Below, piece after piece: positions 31,940 to 39,705 of a stretch of 42,768 nucleotides of DNA (position 1 is its first letter; every line of letters starts with the position of its first letter). The DNA lies in the NCBI RefSeq assembly GCF_016756745.1, contig NZ_JAESIH010000022.1:1-42768 (forward strand), given 5' to 3'. Source of the stretch: Aminivibrio sp. GTDB lineage: Bacteria > Synergistota > Synergistia > Synergistales > Aminobacteriaceae. The notes beneath the pieces were generated by a model, which was not told the DNA's origin, made no database searches, and saw nothing but the letters and a program-made list of their open reading frames with translations. The translations under genes were made by a program, and so were the position numbers.

Positions 31940-33007
31940 ATGAGGAACAGAAACCTAGGTACGTTGTTCGTGGCCGCAGCATTTGTCGCAAGCGTTTTTG
32001 CAGTCGGTTTTATTTCACCCGCCCTTGCCGCGGAGGGAAAGGTGTATCAGTGGAAATTCCAGAGCCATCATACCCCCGGTTCCCTTGCAATCGAATCCGT
32101 AATCAAGCCGTTTATCGAAAGAGTGGAAAAAATGTCGGGCGGCAGGCTGAAAATGAGCCTGCACTATGCGGGAGAACTTGTTGATTATGCTGAAGTAGAC
32201 AAGGCCCTCCAGGCGAACATGATCCAGATAGCCAATACAAGTTCCCTCTTCTTCAGGGGAGCTATCCCCATGGGGTGGGTAACGGCGCCCAACATGCCGC
32301 CCTTTGTCACCCGGTCCAACGACGAGTTCAACGAGCTGTTCCATCACAGGGGAATTGACCAGCTGGTGGCAGAAGCCCTTGCTGAGCGGGGCATCAAGTA
32401 CCTCGGATGCCACAGCGTGGGCAACACCTATTTCTGGAGCAAAAAGCCCATCAATTCACTGGAAGACCTCAAGGGATTCAAAATCCGTTTCTTCGGTTCC
32501 ATGTCCGATTTCGTGGAGCACTTCGGCGCCTCTCCCGTCATGCTTCCCCATCCTGAGACCTACATGGCCATCGCCATGGGCACTCTCGACGGCAGCGGCA
32601 CCGCCTGGTGGCTCTACCGCGACCTGAAGCTCTACGAGGTCTGCAAGTATTTCATCGGCCCCGCCTTCCAGGTACCCCAGGGTATGGAGCTGTGGGCATC
32701 CAAGAAAGCATGGGATGAGCTGCCTGCGGATCTTCAGGCAATCGTCGAGACTGCGGCTGAAGTCTTCAACACGAATTTCATGGACGCCGTGACCATGGAG
32801 GAAAGGGAAATGTTCAACAAATCCTTCAAGGAGTGGGGAACCACCTACACCGAATTCAGCCCCGAAGAAGTGGTCAGGATTACCGAGGAATTCAGCCTTC
32901 CCTACCTCGACAAGATCGCCGAAGAGCAGGGAAAGAAGGACCCGAGGGTCATCAAGGCCGTCGAGATAATCAAGCAGTTCATGAAGGACTACGGCTATAT
33001 CAAATAA
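31940..33007 (+). CDS. dctP: TRAP transporter DctP-family solute-binding protein
   Basis: A 355-residue periplasmic binding protein. A signal peptide (RNRNLGTLFVAAAFVASVFA...ALA) is followed by KWKFQSHHTPGS-type N-terminal sequence. The DctP core shows LEDLKGFKIRFFGS, whose arginine usually binds the ligand carboxylate, then FGASPVMLPHPETYMAIAMGTLDG. Ribosome binding site GGGAGGTG. It delivers an organic acid to the DctQ/DctM permease encoded next. A strong hairpin with a U-rich tail just after its stop should raise its expression above the permease genes. Ligand unknown. Confidence 0.93.
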   Translation: MRNRNLGTLFVAAAFVASVFAVGFISPALAAEGKVYQWKFQSHHTPGSLAIESVIKPFIERVEKMSGGRLKMSLHYAGELVDYAEVDKALQANMIQIANTSSLFFRGAIPMGWVTAPNMPPFVTRSNDEFNELFHHRGIDQLVAEALAERGIKYLGCHSVGNTYFWSKKPINSLEDLKGFKIRFFGSMSDFVEHFGASPVMLPHPETYMAIAMGTLDGSGTAWWLYRDLKLYEVCKYFIGPAFQVPQGMELWASKKAWDELPADLQAIVETAAEVFNTNFMDAVTMEEREMFNKSFKEWGTTYTEFSPEEVVRITEEFSLPYLDKIAEEQGKKDPRVIKAVEIIKQFMKDYGYIK

Positions 33008-33030
33008 GAGTTGATCCGTGAGGGTACGGG

Positions 33031-33069
33031 TACCCCCTTCTTCTCTCCGGGAGGGGGTATTTCTTTTTA
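33031..33069 (+). terminator. Attenuator-like terminator between dctP and dctQ
   Basis: TACCCCC (33031-33037) pairs with GGGGGTA (33053-33059), followed by TTTCTTTTT. It lies 24 nt past the dctP stop and inside the operon, so it probably causes partial termination. Confidence 0.75.
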
Positions 33070-33107
33070 CGCCGTCCGCGGCGGAATCTTTCAATGGGGT
33101 GAGGCGA

Positions 33108-33653
33108 TTGCAGTTTTTAAGAGGTTTCATTCGATGTGTCGACGCCGCGATTGACTTTATCGGCAAGGCCGCGAGCTTTCTTATTTATCCGACCATGCTC
33201 GTGCTGGTGTACGAGGTTGTCATGCGCTATTATTTTACCCGACCGACCATTTGGGCTCACGAGACGTCCTGCATGCTCTACGGCGCACACTTTATAATCG
33301 GGGGATCGTATGCCCTGCAAAAGGGCGCCTTTGTCAACGTCGAAGCTTTTTATATGCGGTTTTCACGACGGACGCAGGCGATCCTTGATCTTTTTACCTG
33401 GACCATGTTCTATGTTTTTGTGGGTGTATTGCTCTGGGAGAGCCTTCCATGGGCATGGGAAAGCTTCTTGGTCCGTGAATTCTCCGACAGCACGTGGGGA
33501 CCCTATGTCTGGCCCGTCAAGATGAGTATCCCTTTTGCATCTTTTCTGATGCTTCTCCAGGGAATGACCAAGACAATCAAGGACGCGTACCTGGTCGTAA
33601 CGGGGCGAGAGCTCCTGGTCGCGCCGGATGCCGGCGCTGCCGCCGGGAACTGA
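33108..33653 (+). CDS. dctQ: TRAP transporter small permease DctQ
   Basis: A 181-residue membrane protein with four hydrophobic segments, typical of the small TRAP subunit (LVYEVVMRYYFTRPTIWAHE and AHFIIGGSYALQKGAFVNVE are the family blocks). The start is uncertain: TTG at 33108 lies 4 nt after GGTGAGG, while GTG at 33099 is the alternative; no ATG fits. It sits 9 nt upstream of dctM. The intrinsic hairpin in front of it, after dctP, would lower its expression relative to the binding protein. Confidence 0.88.
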   Translation: MQFLRGFIRCVDAAIDFIGKAASFLIYPTMLVLVYEVVMRYYFTRPTIWAHETSCMLYGAHFIIGGSYALQKGAFVNVEAFYMRFSRRTQAILDLFTWTMFYVFVGVLLWESLPWAWESFLVREFSDSTWGPYVWPVKMSIPFASFLMLLQGMTKTIKDAYLVVTGRELLVAPDAGAAAGN

Positions 33654-33662
33654 GGTGAGCTC

Positions 33663-34976
33663 ATGAGTATTGAAATGATTTCCGTTCTGCTTTTCGGCAG
33701 CATGCTCCTTCTGCTCGCCTTGGGGCTTCCCGTCGCGTTTGTCCTCGGAGGCCTCGCAGTGGTTTTTACCGGTGTTTTCTGGGGGCCGGAGTCTCTGTTC
33801 ATCATTCTTGCCAGAACTTTTTCCATGATGTCCACCACGACCCTCGTGGCGGCGCCCCTTTTCGTCCTCATGGCCGTGGTGCTTGAACGTTCCGGCGTGG
33901 CGGAAGACCTCTACGAAATGATGTACCGGTGGTCCGGGGGCATCAAGGGAGGGCTGGCGGTGGGAACCGTCCTTGCCTGTACCCTGATCGCCGCCATGTC
34001 AGGCATTGCCTCCACAGGAGTCGTCATGATGGGCGTCATGGCTCTCCCGGCAATGCTGAAGAGGGGGTACGACAAGAGAATCGCCACAGGCTGCATCCTG
34101 GCCGGAGGCGTCCTTGGGCCCCTGATTCCTCCGAGCATCGCCCTGGTGCTATACGGCACCATGGCCCAGGTCTCCATAGGCGCCCTCTTTGCCGGAGGGA
34201 TGGCTGCGGGAATGCTCTGTTCCCTGCTGATCATCGGCTACATTTTGATCAGGTGCCACCTCAATCCGAAACTGGGCCCGGCCATTCCCGTGGAAGAACG
34301 GGCCGACTGGAACGCGAAGATATCCTCCCTCAAGGGAGTCATCCTTCCCCTTCTCCTTATCACCGCTGTTTTGGGCTCCATCTACAGCGGCATCGCCACC
34401 CCGACGGAAGCGGCCGCGGTCGGAGCCCTGGGCGCGTTCGTCTGCAGCGCACTTCACAGGCGGCTGACCTGGGACCTGATCAAAAACGTGGCCTATACCA
34501 CCATACAGGTCCAGGGGTTCATGATGTGGATCCTCTTTGCCGCCCAGGGGTTCGCGGCCGTCTACATGGGCCTTGGAGCCTCCAGGATGGTCGTCAACCT
34601 GGTCCAGACTTACCAGGTAGGCTGGTGGACCATGCTGATCGGCATACAGGTCGTATGGTTCCTGCTCGGGTGCGTGATCGACGCCTGGAGTATCCTCATG
34701 ATAACCCTTCCCATCATTCTTCCGCTCCTGCCTTTGTATGGCTTCGATCCCCTGTGGCTGGGGGTGCTGTACGCCGTGAACACCCAGACAGGGTACCTGA
34801 CGCCTCCCTTCGGCACCATGCTGTTCATGATGAAGGGCATCGCTCCGAAGGAAGTTTCCATGACCGACATTTATTATTCCATCGTGCCGTTCGTGGCGAC
34901 TCAGCTTTTCTGCCTGGTGCTGTGCATCATGTTCCCCAGGATTGTTACCTGGCTTCCCGATCTGCTTTTCAAATAA
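33663..34976 (+). CDS. dctM: TRAP transporter large permease DctM
   Basis: A 437-residue, roughly 12-TM sodium symport subunit. Family blocks: LALGLPVAFVLGGLAVV, MSGIASTGVVMMGVMALPAM, AGGVLGPLIPPSIALVLYGT, TPTEAAAVGALGAFV and the C-terminal TGYLTPPFGTMLFMMKGIAP. Start ATG with GAGGTGAG upstream. It completes the DctPQM system with the binding protein and DctQ. A strong terminator at 34990-35020 closes the operon. Regulation by the divergent IclR protein is likely by position. Confidence 0.94.
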   Translation: MSIEMISVLLFGSMLLLLALGLPVAFVLGGLAVVFTGVFWGPESLFIILARTFSMMSTTTLVAAPLFVLMAVVLERSGVAEDLYEMMYRWSGGIKGGLAVGTVLACTLIAAMSGIASTGVVMMGVMALPAMLKRGYDKRIATGCILAGGVLGPLIPPSIALVLYGTMAQVSIGALFAGGMAAGMLCSLLIIGYILIRCHLNPKLGPAIPVEERADWNAKISSLKGVILPLLLITAVLGSIYSGIATPTEAAAVGALGAFVCSALHRRLTWDLIKNVAYTTIQVQGFMMWILFAAQGFAAVYMGLGASRMVVNLVQTYQVGWWTMLIGIQVVWFLLGCVIDAWSILMITLPIILPLLPLYGFDPLWLGVLYAVNTQTGYLTPPFGTMLFMMKGIAPKEVSMTDIYYSIVPFVATQLFCLVLCIMFPRIVTWLPDLLFK

Positions 34977-34989
34977 CCGTTCAGACGAA

Positions 34990-35020
34990 AAGGCGGGGCG
35001 GGCAGCCCCGCCTTTTTTAT
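34990..35020 (+). terminator. Intrinsic terminator after dctM
   Basis: AAGGCGGGGC (34990-34999) and GCCCCGCCTT (35005-35014) form a perfect 10-bp stem followed by a U-run. Confidence 0.92.
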
Positions 35021-35085
35021 TCCCGCAGGGGCGCGTAAAAAAGACGCCGGCCGGTCCTTTCATGGCCGCACGGACGGGAGGAGGC

Positions 35086-35109
35086 TATGAATGGGGATAT
35101 GAATGGGGA
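35086..35109. repeat. Tandem 12-bp direct repeat
   Basis: TATGAATGGGGA occurs twice in tandem (35086-35097, 35098-35109), between the dctM terminator and repeat copy C. On the plus strand it would encode YEWG twice in a small frame from ATG 35061, which runs into the palindromic repeat and has no ribosome binding site; I do not call it a gene. Confidence 0.6.
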
Positions 35110-35147
35110 GATACGGCTGCGTGGTTTTGGTGCGTCCCTGTTCCAGG

Positions 35148-35226
35148 CCTAAATCCGCAAATTTTTCAGGCAGAGGGAGTGTCGCCGGGCATAAGGTGAC
35201 GCTCCCCGCTGGGGCGCGGATTTGGG
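35148..35226. repeat. Palindromic repeat, CCTAAATCCGCA family, copy C
   Basis: CCTAAATCCGCA (35148-35159) at one end and GCGGATTTGGG at the other enclose CAGGCAGAGGGAGTGTCGCC and GTGACGCTCCCCGCTGGGG. GGGAGTGTC and GACGCTCCC can pair internally, giving a nested hairpin. This compact copy of about 79 bp shows the basic element from which the longer copy B can be derived by insertion. Confidence 0.8.
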
Positions 35227-35240
35227 GATGTCTTCCGGTA

Positions 35241-35269
35241 TTGCGCTCCGCAAGCCTTTCCGCTACACT
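35241..35269 (+). promoter_or_regulatory. Promoter of the adenine deaminase gene
   Basis: TTGCGC (35241-35246), 17-nt spacer, TACACT (35264-35269), just after the palindromic repeat and 32 nt before the start codon. No purine riboswitch fold was recognised in the leader. Confidence 0.45.
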
Positions 35270-35300
35270 TCACCATGGAAAAGAACGGGGGGATGAACCG

Positions 35301-37022
35301 GTGAATGTTTCGGACTATCTCGCGGTGGCCAGGGGTGACCGGCCTGCGGACCTGGTGCTCCGGGGAGCCCGGGTGGCCAACGTCTTCACCCTGGAATACG
35401 AGGAAGCGGACGTGGCCCTTTTCGGGGGACGGATCGCCGGGGTCGGAAAGAACTACAAGGGCGTCAGGGAAGAAGACCTGTCGGGGATGGTAATCGTCCC
35501 CGGCTTCATCGACGGCCACTGCCACATCGAGAGTACCATGCTCACCCCCGCCGCATTTTCGGAACTCGCCGCGGTCCGGGGTACCACGGCCGCGGCCCCC
35601 GACCCCCACGAGATCGCCAACACCTGCGGCATGGCAGGAGTGGAGTACATGTGGAGGGAGAGCCTGAACTGCCCGGTGGACCTCTTCTTCACGGCGCCTT
35701 CCTGTGTTCCCGCTTCATCCTTCGAGACCCCCTTCGAGGAGCTCGACGCGGGGGCGGTGGCCGAGATGTTCGCCAGGGGATGGTGCGATTCCCTCGGAGA
35801 AGTGATGAATTATCCGGGGGTGATAGGCGGAGACCCGGCCCTCTGGGCGAAACTCTACGCCTCGGGTACGAGGGCAAAGTCAGGCCACGCACCCGGCCTG
35901 ACGGGGAAGGACCTGTGCGCCTATCTCCTCAGCGGGTGCGATTCCGACCACGAAAGTTTTACCGCCGGGGAAGGGCTCGACAAGCTCCGGCGGGGCATGA
36001 TGCTCATGATCCGGGAAGGGGCCACGGAGCACAACCTGGAGGAGCTGGCCTGCCTGGTGCGGGGAAACGAGGCCCGGTCGAGCCGGTGCATGATGGTGAG
36101 CGACGACCTGTCCGCCCGCTATCTCCGCGACCGGGGGCACATGGACGAGAAGATCCGCCTCGCCGTGAAGTCCGGCATTTCGCCCCTGGCGGCCCTTCGT
36201 ATGGTGACCCTCACCCCGGCGGAATACTTCGGGTGGAAAGACAGGGGAGCGGTGGCGCCGGGAAGGATCGCCGACCTTGCAGCGGTGGACTCCCTGGAGA
36301 ACTGCTCCGTGAAAAGAGTATGGAAGCGGGGAAGGCTCGTTGCCCGGGACGGCAGGCTCCTCTGCGGACCTGTCCCGAGGGTGGAGGCGCCTGCTTCCGC
36401 CCGGGGGAACATCTCCGTCCCCGAAAAAGAAGCTTTTGAAGTTTTTGTTCCCGGTGGAGCGAAGATCCGGGTGGTGGGACTCCGTCCCGGGCAGGTGGTG
36501 ACGGACCACCTGGTGATGGATCCCCCTGTCTCAGACGGGCTGGCGGCCGCCGACCCCTCCAGGGACATCTGCTGGCTGGCCGTTCTGGAGAAGAACCGCG
36601 GCACCGGACGCCTTGCCTTGGGCTTCGTCCATGGTCTGGGGCTGAAAGAAGGGGCCATAGGGTCCTCCGTGGCCCACGACGCCCACAATTTTGTGGCCGC
36701 CGGAACGGACATCCTTTCCCTGAGAACGGCCCTCGGATTTTTGGCCTCCGAGGGAGGCGGTATTGTGGCGGTCCGGGGCGGGGAAGTCCTTGGCTCCCTC
36801 GGCCTTCCGGTGGGAGGCCTCATGAATCCGGGAAGCGCCGATGAGGTCATAAAGGGCCTGGAGGCGGCGGAAGAGGCGGCCCGGTCCCTCGGCACCACCG
36901 TGGACCATCCCTTCATGGCCATGAGCTTCCTCTCCCTGTCGGTGATCCCCGAACTCAAGCTCACCGACCAGGGGTACGTGGATCTGGGCAGGGGAGGCAT
37001 CCAGTCACTCTTTACGGAATGA
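35301..37022 (+). CDS. ade: Adenine deaminase
   Basis: A 573-residue amidohydrolase that converts adenine to hypoxanthine plus ammonia. It shows the metal-site motif FIDGHCHIESTMLTPAAF, GTTAAAPDPHEIANTCGMAG, MVSDDLSARYL, the LRMVTLTPAEYFGWKDRGAV block, and the C-terminal half with SVAHDAHNFVAAGTD, all typical of the bacterial Ade family; length is also typical. GTG at 35301 is chosen because GGGGGG lies 8 nt upstream; the open frame further upstream runs through the palindromic repeat and is not coding. It precedes an NCS2 purine permease by 31 nt, so uptake and deamination of purines are likely linked. Confidence 0.95.
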   Translation: MNVSDYLAVARGDRPADLVLRGARVANVFTLEYEEADVALFGGRIAGVGKNYKGVREEDLSGMVIVPGFIDGHCHIESTMLTPAAFSELAAVRGTTAAAPDPHEIANTCGMAGVEYMWRESLNCPVDLFFTAPSCVPASSFETPFEELDAGAVAEMFARGWCDSLGEVMNYPGVIGGDPALWAKLYASGTRAKSGHAPGLTGKDLCAYLLSGCDSDHESFTAGEGLDKLRRGMMLMIREGATEHNLEELACLVRGNEARSSRCMMVSDDLSARYLRDRGHMDEKIRLAVKSGISPLAALRMVTLTPAEYFGWKDRGAVAPGRIADLAAVDSLENCSVKRVWKRGRLVARDGRLLCGPVPRVEAPASARGNISVPEKEAFEVFVPGGAKIRVVGLRPGQVVTDHLVMDPPVSDGLAAADPSRDICWLAVLEKNRGTGRLALGFVHGLGLKEGAIGSSVAHDAHNFVAAGTDILSLRTALGFLASEGGGIVAVRGGEVLGSLGLPVGGLMNPGSADEVIKGLEAAEEAARSLGTTVDHPFMAMSFLSLSVIPELKLTDQGYVDLGRGGIQSLFTE

Positions 37023-37053
37023 ATTCATTCTCAATAGAAGGGGAGGAGTTGCA

Positions 37054-38355
37054 ATGGCTTCATTGCTTGAAAACCGCTTTCATCTGAAGGAGGCGGGAAC
37101 GGACGTCCGCACGGAGGTCCTGGCAGGAATCACCACGTTCATGACCATGGCGTACATCATCTTCGTAAACCCCGGAATTCTGCAGAACGCCGGCATGCCT
37201 TTCGGTGCCCTCATGACGGCCACATGTCTGGCGAGCGCCCTGGCCACGTTCCTCATGGCCTTCATGGCCAACTACCCCATCGCCCTCGCGCCGGGCATGG
37301 GGCTCAACGCGTTCTTCGCCTTCGGCGTGGTCCTCGGCATGGGAATCTCCTGGCAGGTGGCCCTGGCCGCCATCTTCATCGAGGGTATCCTCTTCATCCT
37401 GCTTACCCTCACGAAAATCCGGGAGAACATCGTCAACGGCATTCCCAAGTCTCTCAAGATAGGCATCTCCACAGGAATCGGCCTGTTCATCGCCTTCATC
37501 GGCCTCCAGAGCGCCGGAATCATCGTGAAAAACGACGCGGTCCTCGTCGGCCTCGGGAACATGAAGTCCGTGGAGGTTCTTCTCGCCTTTGCCGGGTTCT
37601 TCATCATGGTCACCCTGGAAGTCCGGAAGGTGAGAGGCTCCATCCTCTGGGGCATCCTCGCCGTCACCGGGATCGCCGTGGCTCTCGGCGTGACGAAAAT
37701 GCCCGACGGCGTGGTCTCCATGCCTCCTTCCATCATGCCCATCTTCGGGAAGATGGACTTCTCGGGGATAGCCAACCCCAACTTCTGGATCGTCATGTTC
37801 TCTTTCTTCTTCGTCGACTTCTTCGACACGGTGGGAACCCTTGTGGGTGTCACAAACCGGGCCGGCATGCTCGATTCCGAGGGCAGGCTGCCCAGGGCCG
37901 GCCGGGCTCTCATGGCGGACGCCATCGGAACCACGGCCGGAGCCGTGCTCGGAACCTCCACGGTCACCTCCTACGTGGAAAGCGCAAGCGGCGTGGAGCA
38001 GGGAGGCCGGACGGGCCTCACGGCCTTCGTCACGGGAGTCCTTTTCCTCCTGGCCCTTTTCTTCTCCCCCATCGTCTCCATCGTCCCGGCATGTGCCACC
38101 GCTCCGGCGCTGGTACTCGTCGGCATCTTCATGATGGCGGGCCTCAAGGACCTTGACTTCTCCGACTGGACGAACTTCGTTCCCGCATGCGTGCCCCTCT
38201 TCATCATGCCCTTCACCTACAGCATCGCCAACGGCATCGAGTTCGGCATCATCTCTTTCGCTGTGCTCAAGATCCTCGGCGGCAAGGCGAAGGAAGTCAG
38301 CTCCATCATGCTCGGCCTGGCGGTCCTCTTCATCGCCAAGGAAATCTTTTTCTAA
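37054..38355 (+). CDS. NCS2-family adenine/guanine/hypoxanthine permease (AzgA-like)
   Basis: A 433-residue purine transporter with about 13 hydrophobic segments. AzgA-type blocks are clear: EVLAGITTFMTMAYIIFVNP, the NYPIALAPGMGLNAFFAFGV loop, GIGLFIAFIGLQSAGI, FFFVDFFDTVGTLVGVTNRA, and TSTVTSYVESASGVEQGGRT. It would import adenine or hypoxanthine by proton symport for the deaminase encoded just upstream. Start ATG with GGGGAGG upstream. A strong terminator follows. Confidence 0.95.
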   Translation: MASLLENRFHLKEAGTDVRTEVLAGITTFMTMAYIIFVNPGILQNAGMPFGALMTATCLASALATFLMAFMANYPIALAPGMGLNAFFAFGVVLGMGISWQVALAAIFIEGILFILLTLTKIRENIVNGIPKSLKIGISTGIGLFIAFIGLQSAGIIVKNDAVLVGLGNMKSVEVLLAFAGFFIMVTLEVRKVRGSILWGILAVTGIAVALGVTKMPDGVVSMPPSIMPIFGKMDFSGIANPNFWIVMFSFFFVDFFDTVGTLVGVTNRAGMLDSEGRLPRAGRALMADAIGTTAGAVLGTSTVTSYVESASGVEQGGRTGLTAFVTGVLFLLALFFSPIVSIVPACATAPALVLVGIFMMAGLKDLDFSDWTNFVPACVPLFIMPFTYSIANGIEFGIISFAVLKILGGKAKEVSSIMLGLAVLFIAKEIFF

Positions 38356-38371
38356 AATCTTTTTTCATCGA

Positions 38372-38413
38372 AACCAGGGCCTTCCGGATTGTCCGGGAGG
38401 CCCTGGTTTTTTT
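38372..38413. terminator. Bidirectional terminator between the NCS2 permease and Fur-family genes
   Basis: AACCAGGGCCT pairs with AGGCCCTGGTT, with a further TCCGG stem inside, followed by seven U on the plus strand. On the minus strand it lies directly after the Fur-family stop codon, which overlaps the edge of the T-run. Confidence 0.9.
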
Positions 38414-38957
38414 ACCTGCCCAGCCCTCCGCGGAACCTCCGGCGTCTCGGGCAGTGCCCCGACCGTCCGAAGGGTCCCTGGTCCGCCGGTGAGGCGTTCT
38501 CGTCCTTCAGCTCTTCCCGGCATTTGCCGCACAGCCCGGCAATGGCGATGGACTGGGGGAGAAGCTCCATTCCGATATCCGCAAGCCATTGTTCCAGGGT
38601 TTCCTGTTTCCTGTCCTCTCCCCCGAGAGGGAAAAGGGATCCGCAATGGCGGCAGAAGGCGGAGATATGGAGCTTCTGCTCCGGCATTTCGAGCCGGAAT
38701 TCCCCCTCGTTCAGGTAGATGACGTTCACCACGCCCATCTCGGCGAGAAGGTTGATGGTCCTGTAGACCGTGGCGATGCCGATGGAGGGGTCGAGATCCC
38801 TCGTCTTCCCCCAGATGTCCTGCACTGTGGAGGGCACGCCGAGGTTTTCGGCGATTACCCGGAAGAGCACTTCCCGCTGGGCAGTGAGCCGGAGGCCCCT
38901 GCCTTTCAGTTTTTCAAGAAAGCCGGTCACGGCGCTTTCATGCTGCTGTTCGTCCAT
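38412..38957 (-). CDS. fur: Fur-family metal-responsive repressor
   Basis: A 181-residue regulator. The winged helix is visible (GLRLTAQREVLFRVI, then SIGIATVYRTINLLAEMGVV), followed by the dimerisation domain with HISAFCRHCGSLFPL and the second CxxC in CGKCRE, the usual structural zinc site. The signal metal (Fe, Mn, Zn or peroxide) cannot be assigned. The C terminus has an unusual basic, Arg/Gly-rich tail of about 35 residues. ATG at 38957 has AGGAGGAG upstream. Divergent from the NifX/MinD/Mrp cluster, whose promoter carries a Fur-like box. Confidence 0.9.
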   Translation of the reverse strand: MDEQQHESAVTGFLEKLKGRGLRLTAQREVLFRVIAENLGVPSTVQDIWGKTRDLDPSIGIATVYRTINLLAEMGVVNVIYLNEGEFRLEMPEQKLHISAFCRHCGSLFPLGGEDRKQETLEQWLADIGMELLPQSIAIAGLCGKCREELKDENASPADQGPFGRSGHCPRRRRFRGGLGR

Positions 38958-38993
38958 AGAATCTCCTCCTGCAGGGGAATCATGGTTTTCCTC

Positions 38994-39043
38994 TTGACAT
39001 AATGGCACAAAGGGGTCTATTATGCAACTGATAATCAGTATCA
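38994..39043 (+). promoter_or_regulatory. Promoter with Fur-like box before the DUF5320/NifX/MinD/Mrp cluster
   Basis: TTGACA (38994-38999), 18-nt spacer and TATTAT (39018-39023). Just downstream, TGATAATCAGTATCA (39029-39043) is a perfect TGATA-N5-TATCA inverted repeat that matches the GATAATGATAATCATTATC-type Fur consensus well. It spans the expected transcription start, so binding would block initiation. Confidence 0.75.
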
Positions 39044-39061
39044 TTAAAGGAGGAATGAACA

Positions 39062-39322
39062 ATGCCTGCACGGAACGGAACGGGACCCCTCGGAATGGGG
39101 CCCATGACAGGTTGGGGAAGAGGATGGTGCGGCGGCGGCAGAGGTATGGGCCGCGGCTTCGCCGGATACGGCAGGTTCGGCATGGGACGGGGGTTCGGCG
39201 GCGTATGGGCGGCCCCGGTCACGCCGGAGATGGAGGAGCAGGCTCTCCGGCAGGAGATGGAAATGCTCAGATCCAGGATGGATGAGCTGCAGGCGCGGCT
39301 CGGAAAGGACAGGGGAGAATGA
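39062..39322 (+). CDS. DUF5320 family small protein
   Basis: An 86-residue protein: a Gly/Arg/Met-rich N terminus (GPLGMGPMTGWGRGWCGGGR and onward, about 1-48) followed by a coiled-coil tail (EMEEQALRQEMEMLRSRMDE). This layout is typical of DUF5320 proteins, which occur beside NifX-like and Mrp genes and have no known activity. AAAGGAGG lies 8 nt upstream. Its stop overlaps the start of the next gene. First gene of the cluster behind the Fur-like box. Confidence 0.85.
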   Translation: MPARNGTGPLGMGPMTGWGRGWCGGGRGMGRGFAGYGRFGMGRGFGGVWAAPVTPEMEEQALRQEMEMLRSRMDELQARLGKDRGE

Positions 39323-39705
39323 CGAAGGCGGCCATCGCTCTGGACGGGAATATCATTTCGGAACACTTCGGGAAAGTCCGGGAGTTCCTTTTCGTGACCT
39401 TTGAGGATGGGAAAGAGCTTTCCAGGGAGGTCATCCCCGCCCCTTCGGCCGATCATGCGCCGGGCGTTTTCCCCAACTGGGTGAAATCCATGGGGGCGGA
39501 CATGGTTATGGCGGGGGGCATGGGCGTCAAGGCAAAGCAGTTTTTCCAGGCCCTCGGAGTCCGGGTCCTCACGGTGCCTTCCATGGATGTTGAAGAGGGT
39601 GTGAAAGCCCTTCTTCTGGGAACAGTCCGGACAGTGGAAACCGACTGCGGTCACGGAGCGGACCATGACTGCAGCCCCGAATCCGGTCACGACTGCGGAA
39701 AATGA
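39319..39705 (+). CDS. NifX/NafY-type dinitrogenase cofactor domain protein
   Basis: A 128-residue protein with the small alpha/beta fold that carries metal clusters in NifX, NafY and the orange protein (ITTKAAIALDGN-type start, SEHFGKVREFLFVTFEDGKE, GADMVMAGGMGVKAKQFFQA). The C terminus is His/Cys-rich (DCGHGADHDCSPESGHDCGK) and could hold metal. No nitrogenase genes are present, so a nitrogenase role is unlikely. ATGA overlap with the gene before and with the MinD gene after: tight translational coupling. Confidence 0.88.
   Translation: MTKAAIALDGNIISEHFGKVREFLFVTFEDGKELSREVIPAPSADHAPGVFPNWVKSMGADMVMAGGMGVKAKQFFQALGVRVLTVPSMDVEEGVKALLLGTVRTVETDCGHGADHDCSPESGHDCGK

Noticed and set aside
35086-35109. 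Tandem repeat considered as a CRISPR remnant
   Set aside because: Only two adjacent 12-bp units with no spacers and no cas genes in the window.
35061-35199. Possible small ORF containing the doubled YEWG
   Set aside because: No ribosome binding site, and its second half is simply the translation of the palindromic repeat.
35227-35300. Adenine riboswitch before the adenine deaminase gene
   Set aside because: The leader is too short and shows none of the conserved purine-riboswitch loops.
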